Below are positions 48,492 to 60,494 of a DNA stretch of 64,000 nt, piece after piece; the first letter of the stretch is position 1; every line of letters begins with the position of its first letter. The stretch spans positions 43,700,010-43,764,009 of the forward strand of contig NC_052354.1 of assembly GCF_009727055.1 (NCBI RefSeq), written 5' to 3'. Origin of the DNA: Benincasa hispida (lineage: Eukaryota; Streptophyta; Magnoliopsida; Cucurbitales; Cucurbitaceae). The position numbers and the translations under genes were made by a program. The notes under the pieces are model-generated. The model had not been told where the DNA came from, made no database searches, and saw only the letters and a list, made by a program, of their open reading frames with translations.

Positions 48492-50817
48492 TTAAACATT
48501 TTTTTAAGATTTGCAAAATTTTAAATAAGAGGGTTAGAATCCTATTAAACATAAAATTCAATTTTTTTAGTGATCTTTTTAAATATAAAAAAATACTTAA
48601 AAATATTTACACTTTATAGCAAAAAGTTCCAAAAATACAAAATACTTTTGAAATTTTTGCTATAAAGTGTAAATATTTATGGGAATTTTCTATTTATAAT
48701 TGCTTCCCCTTTTTTCACCTAAAAATATGTAAATTTTGAAAAAAAAAATTAATAGAAAAACATATCAAACACAACATTAAAAGATATGTTAAGATATTTT
48801 AAAAGTAATTCTTAAAAAAAATGATATTTTTAAAGTAAACACATTATTCTAAAAAAAGTTACTAAACATGATTTTATAGTTCGAAATAAACTTATAATTT
48901 TGGTTTTAGAAATATAACTAGAATTTGGGGTGTCAGTAATTAAACTAAACCACACATTTGTAATGTAATTTGAAAAATTGACAAAATTTTGGACCGAAAT
49001 ACTATTTAACCAAACTTTTCCAAATAAAATAAAAAGCGGGTTAAATTGTAATTTTTTTTCAAAATAATTATATAATAGAGGTGTTCATAAGTTAGATTGG
49101 ATTGGATTGAAAAACTTTTTAACCTAACCAAATGGTTAGGGTTGTAAATTTTTTTAACTAAAATATCTTTTATTAAAAATGGATATATAATCCATTTTTT
49201 ATATTAAAAAAATATTAAATAAAATATCTTTTAAAATGAAAATAATTTATCAATTTTATTGGACAATCTCTTGAATTGATGGGATAAACTTTTTTTTCGT
49301 TTTCCGAATTTGTTTAAACCATTCCTACAAAATCCAACATTAAAAACAAAAAAATAAAAATAAAAATGAATGGATCTAGTGACGTCTAGAAGAATTTGGA
49401 ATTATTAATTGGAACTTTCATTGAGTGTCACATCTCACGCACACTACCACACGCATCGGAGGCGTTTGAGATACTAATATTTTTACCTTTTAAAAATAAT
49501 TTCTTTAATTAATATTAAAATGAAAAAAAAATTCGACACAATAGATTCTAAATTTTTGAAAGGTCTGATAAGTTTTTTTTTTTCTTTTATTTTTTTTATA
49601 GGTCAAAAACGTCTAATGAATGGTTCAACTTCAATTTCGTGGATTTTAAAAAATTAATTGATCAATTAGATATAAAATTGAACTTTATATCCCTGTATCT
49701 AAACTCCTATCATGTATTTTTTATTTTTTTTATTTTATATTGTAAATTATAAATATATTCAATTTTTTTTTTAATAAACATAAAATTGAAAGTTAGAAAC
49801 TAAATAGACTCAAATTTGAATTTCAATAAATAAAATTTAAAAGTTTATTACATATTTCATTTATAATTGAGATAACTTTTAAAGTTGAGTTTAAAAATTT
49901 ATCGGAGACAACGGTCGATTTATTAGATATTTTAATGTAATACATATGAGACACTACCTTGAAGATTGAGTATCAAACTTATATATATATTGATTTCAAT
50001 TTTTTTTGTTGGGAAAATTCTTAATTTTTTCAATAAGAAAAAATTTGGGTGCAACCTCTATTGTATAACCCTACTACACCTAATTGAAGATAAATACGTG
50101 ATATTTTTTCTAAAAAAATTGTTAAAAGGGAAACCTAGATATAGGTACAATATTGCTCTTTTTAATATACATTTTAAAAAAGATAAAATCATAAAATCAT
50201 AATTTTTTAGATAAATATATTTGTGTAAATTCTTATAAAACAAGAATATGTCGAAAATATAAGTGAATAGTTTAACTATTAAATTATGTAAGAAAAAACA
50301 TAAATCCAACCTTAGAATTTGAATATTAATATTTTAACTCATTTATAACATCACAATTATGTGTTGTTTTACTTTTATCAATCAACAATATCTTGTTTGT
50401 AAAAAAAAAAAAAAGAAAATCCATCTCTTTGAAAAATAATTTAATTTAATAATTAAAAAGAGAAAGATATATAATTTTTATATATGAAGTGATATTTTTT
50501 TTTAGTACAATAACATGAGGAATTGAACTACTAACATGAATTAAGCTATATTTGATAAAGTGGATAAATGATAAATTGAAACAATAATTAAATAAAAGAA
50601 ACTGAAAACGCGTATTAAAAAAAGAGAGAAAAAAAAAAGATAAAAGAATCGGATAAAAAGAGGCTTCGAATCAAAGCGTTTGAAAATCACTTTAAATTAG
50701 TGATTATTATCATTATTATTTTCCTTTCCTTGGTCGGTTTCCTTTTATTATAATTCCCACTTGCCTGGAAAATTCTTATTTTATATATATATATTTTTTA
50801 AATTTCCTTACCCTTTG
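48492..50817. other. Intergenic AT-rich DNA
   Basis: No gene is recognised. The block at 49077-49200 (GGTGTTCATAAGTTAGATTG onward) is a decayed relative of the repeat at 60495-61060. The inverted words at 48595-48680 ('AAATATTTACACTTTATAGC' and its complement) form a hairpin. Confidence 0.5.
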
Positions 50818-50826
50818 TATATATAA
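50818..50826 (+). promoter_or_regulatory. TATA box of the SRC2-like gene
   Basis: TATATATAA about 145 bp before the ATG at 50971, followed by a pyrimidine-rich leader. Position and context fit a core promoter; a second AT run lies at 50781-50795. Confidence 0.6.
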
Positions 50827-50970
50827 CCGAACCCTTCTTTTCCGAAACTCACAGTTTTCTTCAAGTTTCGATTTCGTTTCGTCTTCACTACAAACTCTCT
50901 GAACCCTAAGATTTGCTTTTTTGATTTCCTTTGAATCCATTTGAATTTGTCTTCTTCTGATTCTTCATCC

Positions 50971-51819
50971 ATGGAGTGTAGAACTTTAGATATCAATATC
51001 AAGAGGGCCAAAGGCCTCAAGAACGTCAATCTCTTCTCCACGATGGACGTATACGCCGTCGTTTCGATCTCCGGCGATCCTCGCGGAAAATCGAAGCAGA
51101 AGACTCCGGTAGCTAAAGACGGTGGCACGGATCCTCACTGGAATTATCCGATGAAATTCACAATCGATGAGGCTGCCGCACAGAGCAATCGCCTCAATCT
51201 TAAGATCAAATTGGTTTCCGATCGGAGTTTAGGCGATAAGAAGATCGGGAAGGTTATTGTTCCGATTAAGCAGTTGCTCGATGAAAGTGCTAAAGGAGAT
51301 GAAGAAAAATCCGAGAGAATCGTTAATTTCAGCGTCAGGACGATGAGCGGAAAGGAAAAAGGTACCGTCGAATTTTCGTATAAATTTGGGGAAAAATACA
51401 CGGTTCAGGCACCACCACCACCACCGCCTCCTGCTATGAAATCCGGTGAACCGGTAACGGCTTATCCCCAAGGTTATCCTGGATCTAGTTCTGGATATCC
51501 GGCCGGAGGTGCTTATCCGCCTGCGCCAGGGACTGCTTATGCGTATCCGCCTCCGCCTCATGGATACGGATATCCACCGCCTCCACAGGCTGGATATGCG
51601 TACGGCGGTTACCCTCCGCCTGTGCAGCCGGGGTATGGATATGCGCCGATGCATCAGCCACAGAGGCCGCAGAAGAGTGGTTTTGGCGGTATGGCTTTGG
51701 GAGCCGGAGCTGGACTTCTCGGTGGTTTGCTGATAGGGGATATGATTTCCGATGTCGGTGATGCGGCGGCCTACGATGCTGGATATGATGCTGGTTTTGG
51801 TGATGGCTTTGATTTCTAA
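50971..51819 (+). CDS. SRC2: SRC2-like C2-domain protein, 282 aa
   Basis: Single-exon gene. The start is the ATG in CATCCATGGAG, which begins the conserved MECRTLDINIKRAKGL. The N-terminal C2 domain covers residues 1 to about 145, with Asp26 in FSTMDVYAVV and Asp54 in GGTDPHWN at usual calcium-loop positions. A proline/glycine/tyrosine-rich middle follows (about 155-235, repeats of YPPPPHGYGY type). The tail is Gly-rich and hydrophobic (GGMALGAGAGLLGGLLIGD) and ends in Asp/Gly/Ala. SRC2 proteins are cold- and calcium-responsive C2 proteins. They associate with membranes (ER, vesicles, plasma membrane), and in Arabidopsis and pepper they are linked to activation of RBOHF and to defence. It looks intact. 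A probable divergent paralogue lies 9.7 kb downstream. Confidence 0.93.
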   Translation: MECRTLDINIKRAKGLKNVNLFSTMDVYAVVSISGDPRGKSKQKTPVAKDGGTDPHWNYPMKFTIDEAAAQSNRLNLKIKLVSDRSLGDKKIGKVIVPIKQLLDESAKGDEEKSERIVNFSVRTMSGKEKGTVEFSYKFGEKYTVQAPPPPPPPAMKSGEPVTAYPQGYPGSSSGYPAGGAYPPAPGTAYAYPPPPHGYGYPPPPQAGYAYGGYPPPVQPGYGYAPMHQPQRPQKSGFGGMALGAGAGLLGGLLIGDMISDVGDAAAYDAGYDAGFGDGFDF

Positions 51820-52177
51820 ATCCCTTTCTTCTTCTATGATAAATTTGTTTCTTCTGTTGTGTATAGGAGACATTTTGAAGGTTTAGATTACATAAACTTG
51901 AATAAGTTTGGGGTATTGTTCTCAATTAGAATATGATGGTCATTGGTCAATGCTTTACATTTTTTTTTTTTTTGTTTTTAATTTCTGAAGTTTGTAACTA
52001 ATCTTTCACTGACTTGAGATTGAATCTCTTGTACCTTTTGTTTCCATAATGTTATTACATATTTTGAGATGTCTATATTATTGAAGTTCTTTGAAAAGAA
52101 CTTGGGTTTTTTAATAACAAAAAGTTACAAATTGATGAGGATAGTTCTGTAACTCCATACATATAGATCTAATTTGA
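51820..52177 (+). other. 3' flank of the SRC2-like gene
   Basis: T-rich 3' untranslated region, then intergenic sequence. I see no further gene. Confidence 0.45.
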
Positions 52178-52885
52178 GATGTCCACGGGCGGACGGGGAA
52201 GTCTTTCCCGTCCCATTCTCAGCAAAATTTTTCGCAGAGATTGAGGCGAGATACACGTAGGAAATTTTTTCGTTTGGTTTTTTTTTTAATATATTTATTT
52301 TTAACCATTTTATTTATTCTCTAAATAAAATTATACTAAATGAGTTGTTGCTAATAAAATTTCTTGAAAATTTTTCTTTGGAGGAAAATAGTATAAAAGT
52401 TTATTATAAAAATGATATTATTATATGTGTGAAAGCATAATTTAATCTTACAATTTTAAAATTTAAAATTTAAATATTACAGTATCTTAATTAAATTTTC
52501 TATTTAAATACTATAATGTTTATGACTTAAGATTTAAAATCTTAAATGTTAAAATAATTTAAAAATGTATTAAAGTAAAAAAGGTTGGTATGAAAATGAG
52601 AAAATAATCAATTTTTTATACCATAATTATTTTTTAAAAAGTATATAAATAAAATAATAATAACAATAATTATAATTATAATAATAAATTATTATGAATT
52701 CATATTTGATTTTTAAATCATAGTATAAGTTAATAATAATAATAATAATTATATAATATATTTCTTGGGATGGGGCGAGGAATCGGGATTGGGTCGGAGA
52801 TTTATCTGTCTTTATTTAGCTATAGAGATTTTTCACCTCATTTGAAATGGGTACTCATGGGGTAAATGAACATCCCCATGCATAA
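52178..52885. repeat. GGGGA-rich MITE-like block, split by AT-rich filler
   Basis: The GC-rich ends (TGTCCACGGGCGGACGGGGA at about 52180; GGATGGGGCGAGGAATCGGG at about 52769, then GGGGTAAATGAACATCCCC at about 52859) flank an AT-rich core with AAT microsatellites. It is related in composition to 14848-15066. No coding. Confidence 0.5.
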
Positions 52886-53274
52886 TATACTATGGAGAAG
52901 AACATCACAATCATGTTTTGAACTTTGTAATAATAGAAAAAACAAGGAAGAATATAGTTGGTCAATCACTAAAAATGTGCTTTTTTCCTTGACGTATGTA
53001 TAAGAATTCGAAGACTTAGTTTAGAGTTGTTATTGGTTTCAAAATAATTGGTGCGACATGTTTTAAATTGAGAGGTAGAGATTTAAACCATAAATTTCTT
53101 GACCTTTAGGTGAGTTAAGTTTAACAAATACATGGGTTATTTTCAAATATACGTGATAAACTATTTACGAGTATATTATTTATAAATATTTTTAGCAGTA
53201 TTTTCATTTGAAATAAATTGTTTATTTTAATTAATATCAATATTTCTTTTTCATCATATTTATTTAAAAAGAAA
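52886..53274. other. Intergenic AT-rich DNA
   Basis: Nothing recognised. Confidence 0.4.
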
Positions 53275-54310
53275 TATCTTTTTAGTCCATGAATTTTGAA
53301 GAATTAAGTACATTTGGCCTCAAATTTTAATCACGAATTTTCAAGAGTATTTTTAAAAGGTTTTTTTTTTCCAATAAAATTATTAAATTTAATTATAAAG
53401 TTGACTAAATGCTGAGGTTGACTTATCCCTCCTCATCTCTTTCTTGCATTTAAGTGCAACTTTCTCTACGGATATAAACTTAATGTGTCATTTGACATTT
53501 TCTTTAAGCATCAACTTTGCTTGTCTATAGTTTATAATTTTATCTATGTTTTCTTCACATAACACAATCACATGAAGAACTTCCTCTCTTACTATAAAAC
53601 TCTAAAGAAATTTGAAGGAAAAAGAGATAAGGTATGTATTAAAGTTGAGATTAAATTTATAATTAAACTTAAATTTAATTATTTTCTACCATATTTGAAG
53701 TCCAGACAAAGTTTGATGGAAGCTATAAATCTATTTGATTTTCTCTCTATTTTTTTTTTTCTTTTCTCGTTTTAATTTTACAGCTTAGATTTCAGTTTAC
53801 ACACCCAAATTTCAAAATCTACTTACAGTTTTTATTCTCACTTAAATTTCTCCTTTATTTCATTTTTATTCTTAAATTTTAAAATGAACTTCCTCATGGC
53901 TTTATCCTTGTCTCTGGATCAGCTTAATGTGAAGAAAGAAGGTATGAGATTTTAGAGAGAGGAAACTAAAGAAAAATGACAGCAAAATTGATGTTTGAAA
54001 ATTTTGAATGACACATTAAGTTTGTATCTGTAGAGTAAAAACTGCATTTGAATGAAAAATGTAAAAGAAAGAGAGAAGAAGGAAAGGGAGGAGGAATTTA
54101 GAGTGAAATTGGGAGGAGGGAGCAAAGAGTGAGAAGAAGAGAGAAGAAGAAAATTATTAAAAAGAAATATTTTTTTCTAAGTAACATTTTATTAATTTTA
54201 TGATTAAATTTAATGATTTTATTAGTAGGAAGGACCCTTTCAAAACGGGTTTTTAGATTTGTGGGGATTTTAAAGTTAATTAGGAAATTTGAGACTTTTT
54301 TTTTTGTTCC
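53275..54310. repeat. Fold-back (long inverted repeat) element
   Basis: The segment 53281-53515 recurs inverted at 53980-54300. Paired words are AAACTTAATGTGTCAT (53487-53502) with its complement (54008-54023), and AATAAAATTATTAAATTTAA (53373) with TTAAATTTAATGATTTTATT (54203). The arms are about 230-320 bp with a centre of about 460 bp. There is no transposase, so it is a non-autonomous fold-back or MITE element. Confidence 0.65.
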
Positions 54311-54366
54311 AAGAGACGCATTCGGTAATATTTTATTATTTTTTTTCCATATTGAATGCGTCTCTT
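54311..54366. repeat. Perfect 13-bp stem hairpin
   Basis: AAGAGACGCATTC (54311-54323) and GAATGCGTCTCTT (54354-54366) form a perfect stem around a 30-base AT-rich loop. It lies directly at the edge of the fold-back element and may be part of it. Confidence 0.6.
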
Positions 54367-55155
54367 ACAATATTGTATAACTAAAAAAACTACTCAGAAG
54401 AACTATATCATATAAGTTAATTTTAAAAAAAAATGAAGTGTATGAGAAAAGAATGAAGTATACTATCGATCAGTAACTTAAAAAAAAAAAAAAAAAAAAG
54501 AGTCAATTCTGAAACTGTTTTTTTTTGTTATTTTTCATTAGATCAATTTAATTAATTGAGTTACGTTAAGCATTCCTTTTGCTATTTAGAAATATGATTT
54601 TAGATTGTAATTCTATGTAGTTAATTATTTATTACTTTCAATGTTCTTGTTGCTTTTTGATTTGTGTCTTATCTAATTATTTTCGTTTATTTTCTTTTTA
54701 CTAAAGTAGGGATTTGAGTTTCGAATGTTCGATATTAAACCAGATAAACCAATCACCGTTAAATTATGAGAAAAAATGAATGGAAGCTATTGATTTATGA
54801 GAAGTATTTATTTATTGATACAATAATGTGCACGAATGGGTTTGAAGATTTAAAGGTATAGAATAATGTTGGAATATTCGATTTAGAAAGCAATATTAAT
54901 CTCCACAGAATATATTCTAAAGAAGAATGCATGAACTGGACGGACCTTAATTTCCAATAAAACATTCCTTCTATTATTTTTAAATTTTTATGTGCTTTAT
55001 TATTGTTGCCATTTTTATAAACTCTAGAATCTCAAATCATAAGCCATTACAACAATCGGTCGATTATTCCATCGGTTGTCTAATTGTCTTCTAATGATGA
55101 CTATTTTTTGTTATTATTTTAATTTTGACTTCACATACTTTATATTCGAAATTCT
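54367..55155. other. Intergenic AT-rich DNA
   Basis: Poly(A) run at about 54479-54499. No gene seen. Confidence 0.4.
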
Positions 55156-55158
55156 TTA

Positions 55159-55170
55159 GGGACCGTTTGG
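55159..55170 (+). repeat. PIF/Harbinger terminal repeat with TTA duplication site
   Basis: GGGACCGTTTGG preceded by TTA (55156-55158) is typical of a PIF/Harbinger end, where TTA/TAA is the target duplication. The matching opposite end was not found beyond 58412. Confidence 0.5.
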
Positions 55171-55804
55171 ATTAAGATTTTCTCAATGTCGAAAAATTAA
55201 GAATACCTGAGAATTATATATCTACAATGTTTGAGAATAGTATGTGTGGGAATTAAAGATAACTATATTTGGTTGGGTAGGAAATGTTATCAACTTTTCC
55301 TGGGGATAAGTAATACATGTGTTTGATATTGCATGGGAATATTTTTAGATCACCCAAGTAAATGTTATTTCTGTTTAAATTGTATGATCACTTTCAAAAT
55401 TTTGTGCAATTATAAAACATATAACTAATAAAAAAAACTTGCCTTAATTGGTTTTAAATAATTAATTTGTGTAGTTTTATTTTTATTATGCAATTATTAA
55501 AAACAACCTTAGGCAACTACACTATATTTTATTCCAAAAATGCTATATAACCAATATCAAAGTATAAATACGAAACGTAGACAAAATAAGCATTTATATT
55601 ATGTCAATATTCGTAGTTACAAACAAGAGTACAGTGCAACATTCATTCAAAATGAAGATACTTAGCAAGCACTAACATGCTAGCTCAAAATAAGGAGTAC
55701 ACATCATTTGATAAGGGCACCAAAATATACACATAATTGCCCATGTATAACATGTTATAAAGTCTCCTATTACATAGAAGATACTACGTTATTCCCACAG
55801 TTTA

Positions 55805-56865
55805 AGAATGAATGTCTTCTTGCAAAACCTCCATTATGAATTCATATCTTTCATCATGTGGAAGATTAAAGAAATAATCAATCTGAGATTGGTCTTTAGT
55901 GATAATCTTACCCACTCTCATCCTTTATCGAACACTTAATCCATCTACCTTTCTAATTTCACTAACTAATGAGTTTCGACATGCTTCTCTTGTAGACTCT
56001 CGTTCAGCTACCTGTCGATAAAACATAACAATTTCTTAAATGTTATCATTAGCGCTTGAAAGATGACTGCTCATAACATTCTCAAGACCATTCACTGCCG
56101 TCACCAATGGGTCCATACTTCTTACTCTTTTCTTACTAGACCTATTTGATGTATGTGCCTAGATTGTATATTTTTTGCCGCTTCACTCATTGAGGTAGAT
56201 CCATCCACTTCTTCACCTCCAACTATTGGTGGATCAGGCACATAAAAACTATCCATTTCTCTCCATAAATCGTTGTTGTCCATTTCTCGCTCTACTGCTT
56301 CAAACATGTCAGCTGGACCTTCTGCACAAGTCCATTGGCTCTATCTTTTCCAAAAATAATGGCTAACTGTTCGTAGAATGGAAAAGACTTGTTTCTCAGT
56401 CCTTTTGCATTTGGATGACTCTGTGAAAACAAATATAAATCAACTTTTAATACATTTCAACAATAACATGATAACAATACACTAGCAATAAAAAAATCTA
56501 CATTTACCTTTACCCATTCATCAAATATATCTTTTTCTACTTCTATACACTTTTCTTTATCATTCCATCCGAAGCCACTACAATTTGGGCTTAACATTTC
56601 AGCTATTGCGTTGTATTGCTTCTTCAACAGTTTAACTCTAGACTCTATGTGTGGTTGAGCCTTAACTTCACAATTATGAATTTTTTTCAACAATCCATTT
56701 CTCTATTTGATTGAGAAATCCTGGTTTGAAAGTACCATTATCAGCCTTCCATGTGCCAATGTTCGATAACTCCAATAAGCATTCTACTAATTTCTCATCT
56801 TCTATCTTACTCCACATATGTTTCGACCTACTCGAACCAGCTGTAGATTGTTTGTTGACATCCAT
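55805..56865 (-). pseudogene. PIF/Harbinger ORF2: Myb/SANT-like DNA-binding protein, broken
   Basis: On the minus strand from 56865: KHMWSKIEDEKLVECLLELS and [15 protein letters not shown] form a Myb/SANT trihelix-like domain. After a frameshift near 56690 come [20 protein letters not shown] and [17 protein letters not shown] donor after 'DEWVK' (about 56509) starts an intron that ends near 56420, and the frame resumes with the SHPNAKGLRNKSFPFYEQLA segment. An acidic/Ser middle (56122-56307) and a C-terminal part to about 55805 follow, with stops. In PIF/Harbinger elements this second protein binds the terminal repeats and carries the transposase into the nucleus. Its position downstream of the transposase on the same strand fits that pairing. 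Confidence 0.8.
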
Positions 56866-57069
56866 ATCTATGATTCACATTACATATTAGACTATTAAAA
56901 CTCAAAACTTCACATATAACATAGTATGAAAATCAAAACATACATCACATATCATAATTATGAAATAAGTAGCAATATGGTAGTCATAATGTTTCATAAA
57001 AGCTTATAACAAAGTGCATGTTTACATCATAATAATACATCCTAGTATTAATATCTAATGTCCTTCTAC
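56866..57069 (-). other. Spacer between the two Harbinger genes
   Basis: About 200 bp of AT-rich sequence between the end of the transposase and the start of the Myb-like gene; no motif seen. Confidence 0.45.
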
Positions 57070-58412
57070 TCCTCAAACATCTCAATTGCTAAGTTATCTC
57101 TCCAATTTGTCCATTCATTTGAACTCTCGATATGTGTTATTCGATCACTATCCATGTCAAAAGTACTTGAATGAGTGTCTCCAACTTCATCTTCTTCTAA
57201 CGAATCTACGGGTATTTCTCTTCTTATAAGATTATGAATGAGACAACAAGTTGTAATAATGCGACATTGAACTTTTACTGGATAGTAAGATTTCCCTCGA
57301 AGAATAGCCCATCGACCTTTTAATAGCCCAAATGCTCATTTTATTACATTTCTTGCAGATGAATGCTTCATATTAAAAAAATTAGTTGGAGTTCTTGGTT
57401 GGTATCCTCGCATCAAATCATTTAAATGATATCGTTGTCCTCTGTAAGGAGTCCTCCCCTTTTGTATAGCCAGCATCAGATAGATAATAACAACCTAAAT
57501 ACACCAACTGAATACTTGAGAATGTATGTACAAAGTGTTTCTAATCCAAACTACATACCAATCCTAATATCAAACATGTTACATTTTGGAATCTTTAATC
57601 CATTCCTCCTAGATATATCATCTCATAAAACTCTTGAGTCAGAAGCTGAACCTTCCCATCCAGGTAAAACATAGATAAATTGCATATCTTGGGAGCAAAC
57701 TCCTAAGACATTAGTAGCAATTTCATTCTTCCTGGTTTGATACCTAGGTCTATCGAGAATACCCACATTAACTTCAATATAGGTTCCATCTAGTGCACCT
57801 AGACAATTCTACATATAAAGAAGACTCTAAATTAATTAAACCACCTACTAATATTTAAACATGAGCAAAACTATAAAACAAAAATTACCTTAAACCACTT
57901 CCATTTTTCATCCAAGCAGTGGGTAGGAACAGGCTCAGGATGTTTAAGTAATAACTCATGTAGTCGTATCACAGAGTTCAGAACTATATTAAAATGTCTA
58001 CTAATTGTTTCTTCTGAACGTGCAAAATGTCGACGTATAACTCTATTTTTAACGTCATGTGCAAGGATATGTAAAAATATTGCAACCATCTCCTCAATAT
58101 CTAGATGTATTGTGCCTCTTAATTTGCCAGTTGTTTTAAGCATATGGCATAATATAGTAAAACATCTCCTATCCATTTGTGTCGTCTCAAAACATGCTAA
58201 ATCGCTCTCGTGTATTAGATGATAAAAGTTTAATTGTCTAATTCGATGGTTATAGAAAGAACTTCCACTCTAATTCTGTTACGTGTTTGTCCTTTATACA
58301 ATAGTATTACTACCAATAAAAAAGATGTTTTCATTGCTTGTTTTATTATCTCTAAATATGACAACAAGACAATAAAAATTTGTTGTTCAGTAGCTGATTG
58401 TATGTCATTCAT
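57070..58412 (-). pseudogene. PIF/Harbinger transposase (ALP1-like nuclease family), broken
   Basis: Minus strand from 58412. A variable N-terminal part, stopped by a TAA at about 58229, runs into HLIHESDLACFETTQMDRRC and the helix-turn-helix part (57871-58230, MVAIFLHILAHDVKNRVIRR). A GT donor after KWFK at about 57888 and an AG acceptor at about 57812 bound a 75-bp intron. The catalytic domain then reads [12 protein letters not shown] (first DDE Asp), [15 protein letters not shown] (second), a frameshift near 57450, and NMKHSSARNVIK*AFGLLKG (third acidic position region, stop near 57337). It closes by about 57070. DDE_Tnp_4-type transposases excise and insert PIF/Harbinger DNA. Domesticated relatives (ALP1, HARBI1) exist, but the stops and frameshift here argue against a host gene. 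Confidence 0.88.
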
Positions 58413-59132
58413 ATCTGTCCTCTCATGTAGGATATGGTGCTATAAAAAAAAAAAAAAAAGAGTTTTTATTGTGTCATTGTTTTATTTCCACTCTTATATT
58501 CTCTTTGAGAGGTGAAGAAATTAAATAAGAGAAGAAATTGAATGTGAAGGGGGTAACAATAGGATAGGTGCAAAAGGTTGAGGGAGAGCTTTTGCCAACA
58601 AGCCGTAAAGGGAACTCAATATTATGGATTACCCTTATAATTTGTAGCTTTTATGTTGATTAAATAAATTATGATTTTTATGCTATTTATGGTGATTGAG
58701 TGTAGACTTTTGCTTAATCTTCGATTTTTAGAGTAATTATTTTACTAAGTGGGAATGGTCGTGTCTTTACTTTGTTTGACGTATATTTATGTGAACAAAG
58801 TTTTATTTTAAGCGTATTGTATGATTAGAAGTACGTTATCCAACTTTTAAAATTGAAAAATAAATTTTGAACTTGTTTTTATAGTTGGAGCTCATCTACA
58901 AACTTTTTGTTTCTTTTATTTGGAGATTCCGTTTGTAGGTTGGGTTTCTTCTTGTTTAGCTCCTTGAATGTATGTACCTTTTTGCATTTGATTTTTAGCA
59001 TTTTGTATTTAATTTTTAGTTGAAATTTTGTTATTGAGCATGTTGATAGAATATTTGGATATTATTGTTTGATTAAATCATAATAAAGTTGTAATCTTGC
59101 CCTTTTATTTTATTTTTTCGTAGGATAAAAAT
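58413..59132. other. Intergenic DNA between Harbinger and CACTA remnants
   Basis: Poly(A) run at about 58446-58460. The TTTTTCGTAG just before 59121 looks like the end of a 5' intron of the CACTA gene. I recognise nothing else. Confidence 0.4.
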
Positions 59133-59648
59133 ATGGATAAAAGTTGGACAAAACTTCAAAATAGATTATACAAAGAATATATAGACGAAATAAGATCATT
59201 TATTAGTTTGACAAAGGAGCATGTTGATAAGAGAGGGTATACACATTGTCCATGCAAAAATTGTCAAAATGTCATAATGAAACAACCTTGTGATGTCGAA
59301 AGTGATTTATGTAGATATTTCTAATTGTGTAGCAGAAAATGGAAGCATTAAAAGAAGAGCAAGTCAACTCAAGTACACCAATGGTTGATGAAGAAATTAT
59401 GGCTATTGTTTTTGGAAAAAAGATCAAGATATGTTAAAGGGATGAGATATGGATCGAAACCACCAACAAGTCAGAAAGGAACATCTTACTCACAGGAGTA
59501 TGTTAAATTGTCGGAAGCTTGCCTTGCAAAAGCAAAAGAATTTATTGAGAGTCAAGTAATAGAATATGAAAGAAGGTTTGGTCAAATGAATGAAATTTTA
59601 GAAAGATTTACGAGAGCAAATTCATCTCTTAGTAAGGTCATTTTATAA
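59133..59648 (+). pseudogene. CACTA (En/Spm) transposon protein, internally deleted remnant
   Basis: ATG at 59133 opens MDKSWTKLQNRLYKEYIDE, the N-terminal transposase-associated domain of CACTA elements. Its zinc-binding part is THCPCKNCQN. In the same frame, after TAA stops at 59322 and near 59349, comes a segment typical of the C-terminus of En/Spm-type proteins: RSRYVKGMRYGSKPP followed by a coiled coil (KEFIESQVIEYERRFGQMNE). The long middle of the usual protein is missing, so N- and C-terminal parts lie side by side. The element is non-autonomous. CACTA-style subterminal words follow at 59757-59800. Confidence 0.78.
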
Positions 59649-59756
59649 CTCTTAACCTATGTTCATATTCTATAATTTTTTTTTAATTTAGTCTTTCTGA
59701 TTATATTGTTAATTGTGATTCTATTTTTATCTAAAAATTGTGAAAGCTATAAAGCA

Positions 59757-59800
59757 CCGACACTTCTAAAATGATCAAGTGTCAGTGTCGGACCGCTCCT
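59757..59800. repeat. CACTA subterminal-type repeat words
   Basis: CACCGACACTTCT at 59757 and AAGTGTCAGTGTCGG at 59778 form an inverted pair. Such CCGACAC/GTGTCGG words are typical of En/Spm subterminal regions. Confidence 0.5.
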
Positions 59801-60494
59801 AGAAAATGAAAGAAAAGCAAATTCCCATAGTTTGGAGTCTAGCTCCAACTACTTCTTCACAAATGAGGTGAGGTACTTCTTTCGGTTTGAAAAGGGGTCG
59901 TCCTTCTTTTGGTTGAAGTAGCCACCACTTTGGTCATAGTCAGTTTAAACACAAATCCAGTGCACTTACAGTACAACCATGTTGATCAAAATGCAAAAGT
60001 TTCATGACTTGACCAGTCACTCGTTCTCGTATTAAAAGATCATCTCACCTTGTGGCCGATATTCCATTCCCCTTAGTCGTAGGTGCTCATTCAATTTTTA
60101 TTTGAATGGGTTGGGTCTCTTGAGGCGAGGTACATATGGTCGGCCTTTCGAGTGTCTCGATGATACAAACAAAGAAAAGACGAATTCCAATCACACCCCC
60201 TATCACAACAAGCCAATCTGAGGAAATAAAATCAAATAATCTACCTGATTTTTACCTTCCTGTTGATTCCGCCCGACAATCAAGCTGCACTTCCTTCTAA
60301 CAAGTGGCTAAGGGTTAGCAAAGCAACCTTGACCTCTTGGCAGGAAGATTTTTTTTTTTTTTTTTGCTTTCCAACATGCCTAGGAAACACAAGGATACAC
60401 GTGGACACAGTTGAAGACACAATTGAGGACACAAGACCTACAAATTAAAAACAAAAACATAATTTTAGGGCATTTGAAGCCTAAAGCCCAGCTA
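59801..60494. other. Intergenic DNA
   Basis: No gene recognised. Poly(T) run at about 60349-60366. Mixed composition, possibly more of the CACTA element. Confidence 0.4.

Noticed and set aside
49966..50309. Overlapping frames of 78-83 codons in AT-rich DNA
   Set aside because: Asn/Lys/Phe/Ile-rich, no start context, no family similarity; expected by chance in such AT-rich sequence.
51229..51873. 214-codon antisense frame over the SRC2-like gene
   Set aside because: Arg/His-rich mirror of the Pro/Gly/Tyr repeat; an opposite-strand artefact.
57070..58412. ALP1-like frame as a domesticated host gene
   Set aside because: It has stops and a frameshift, and it sits beside its transposon partner gene.
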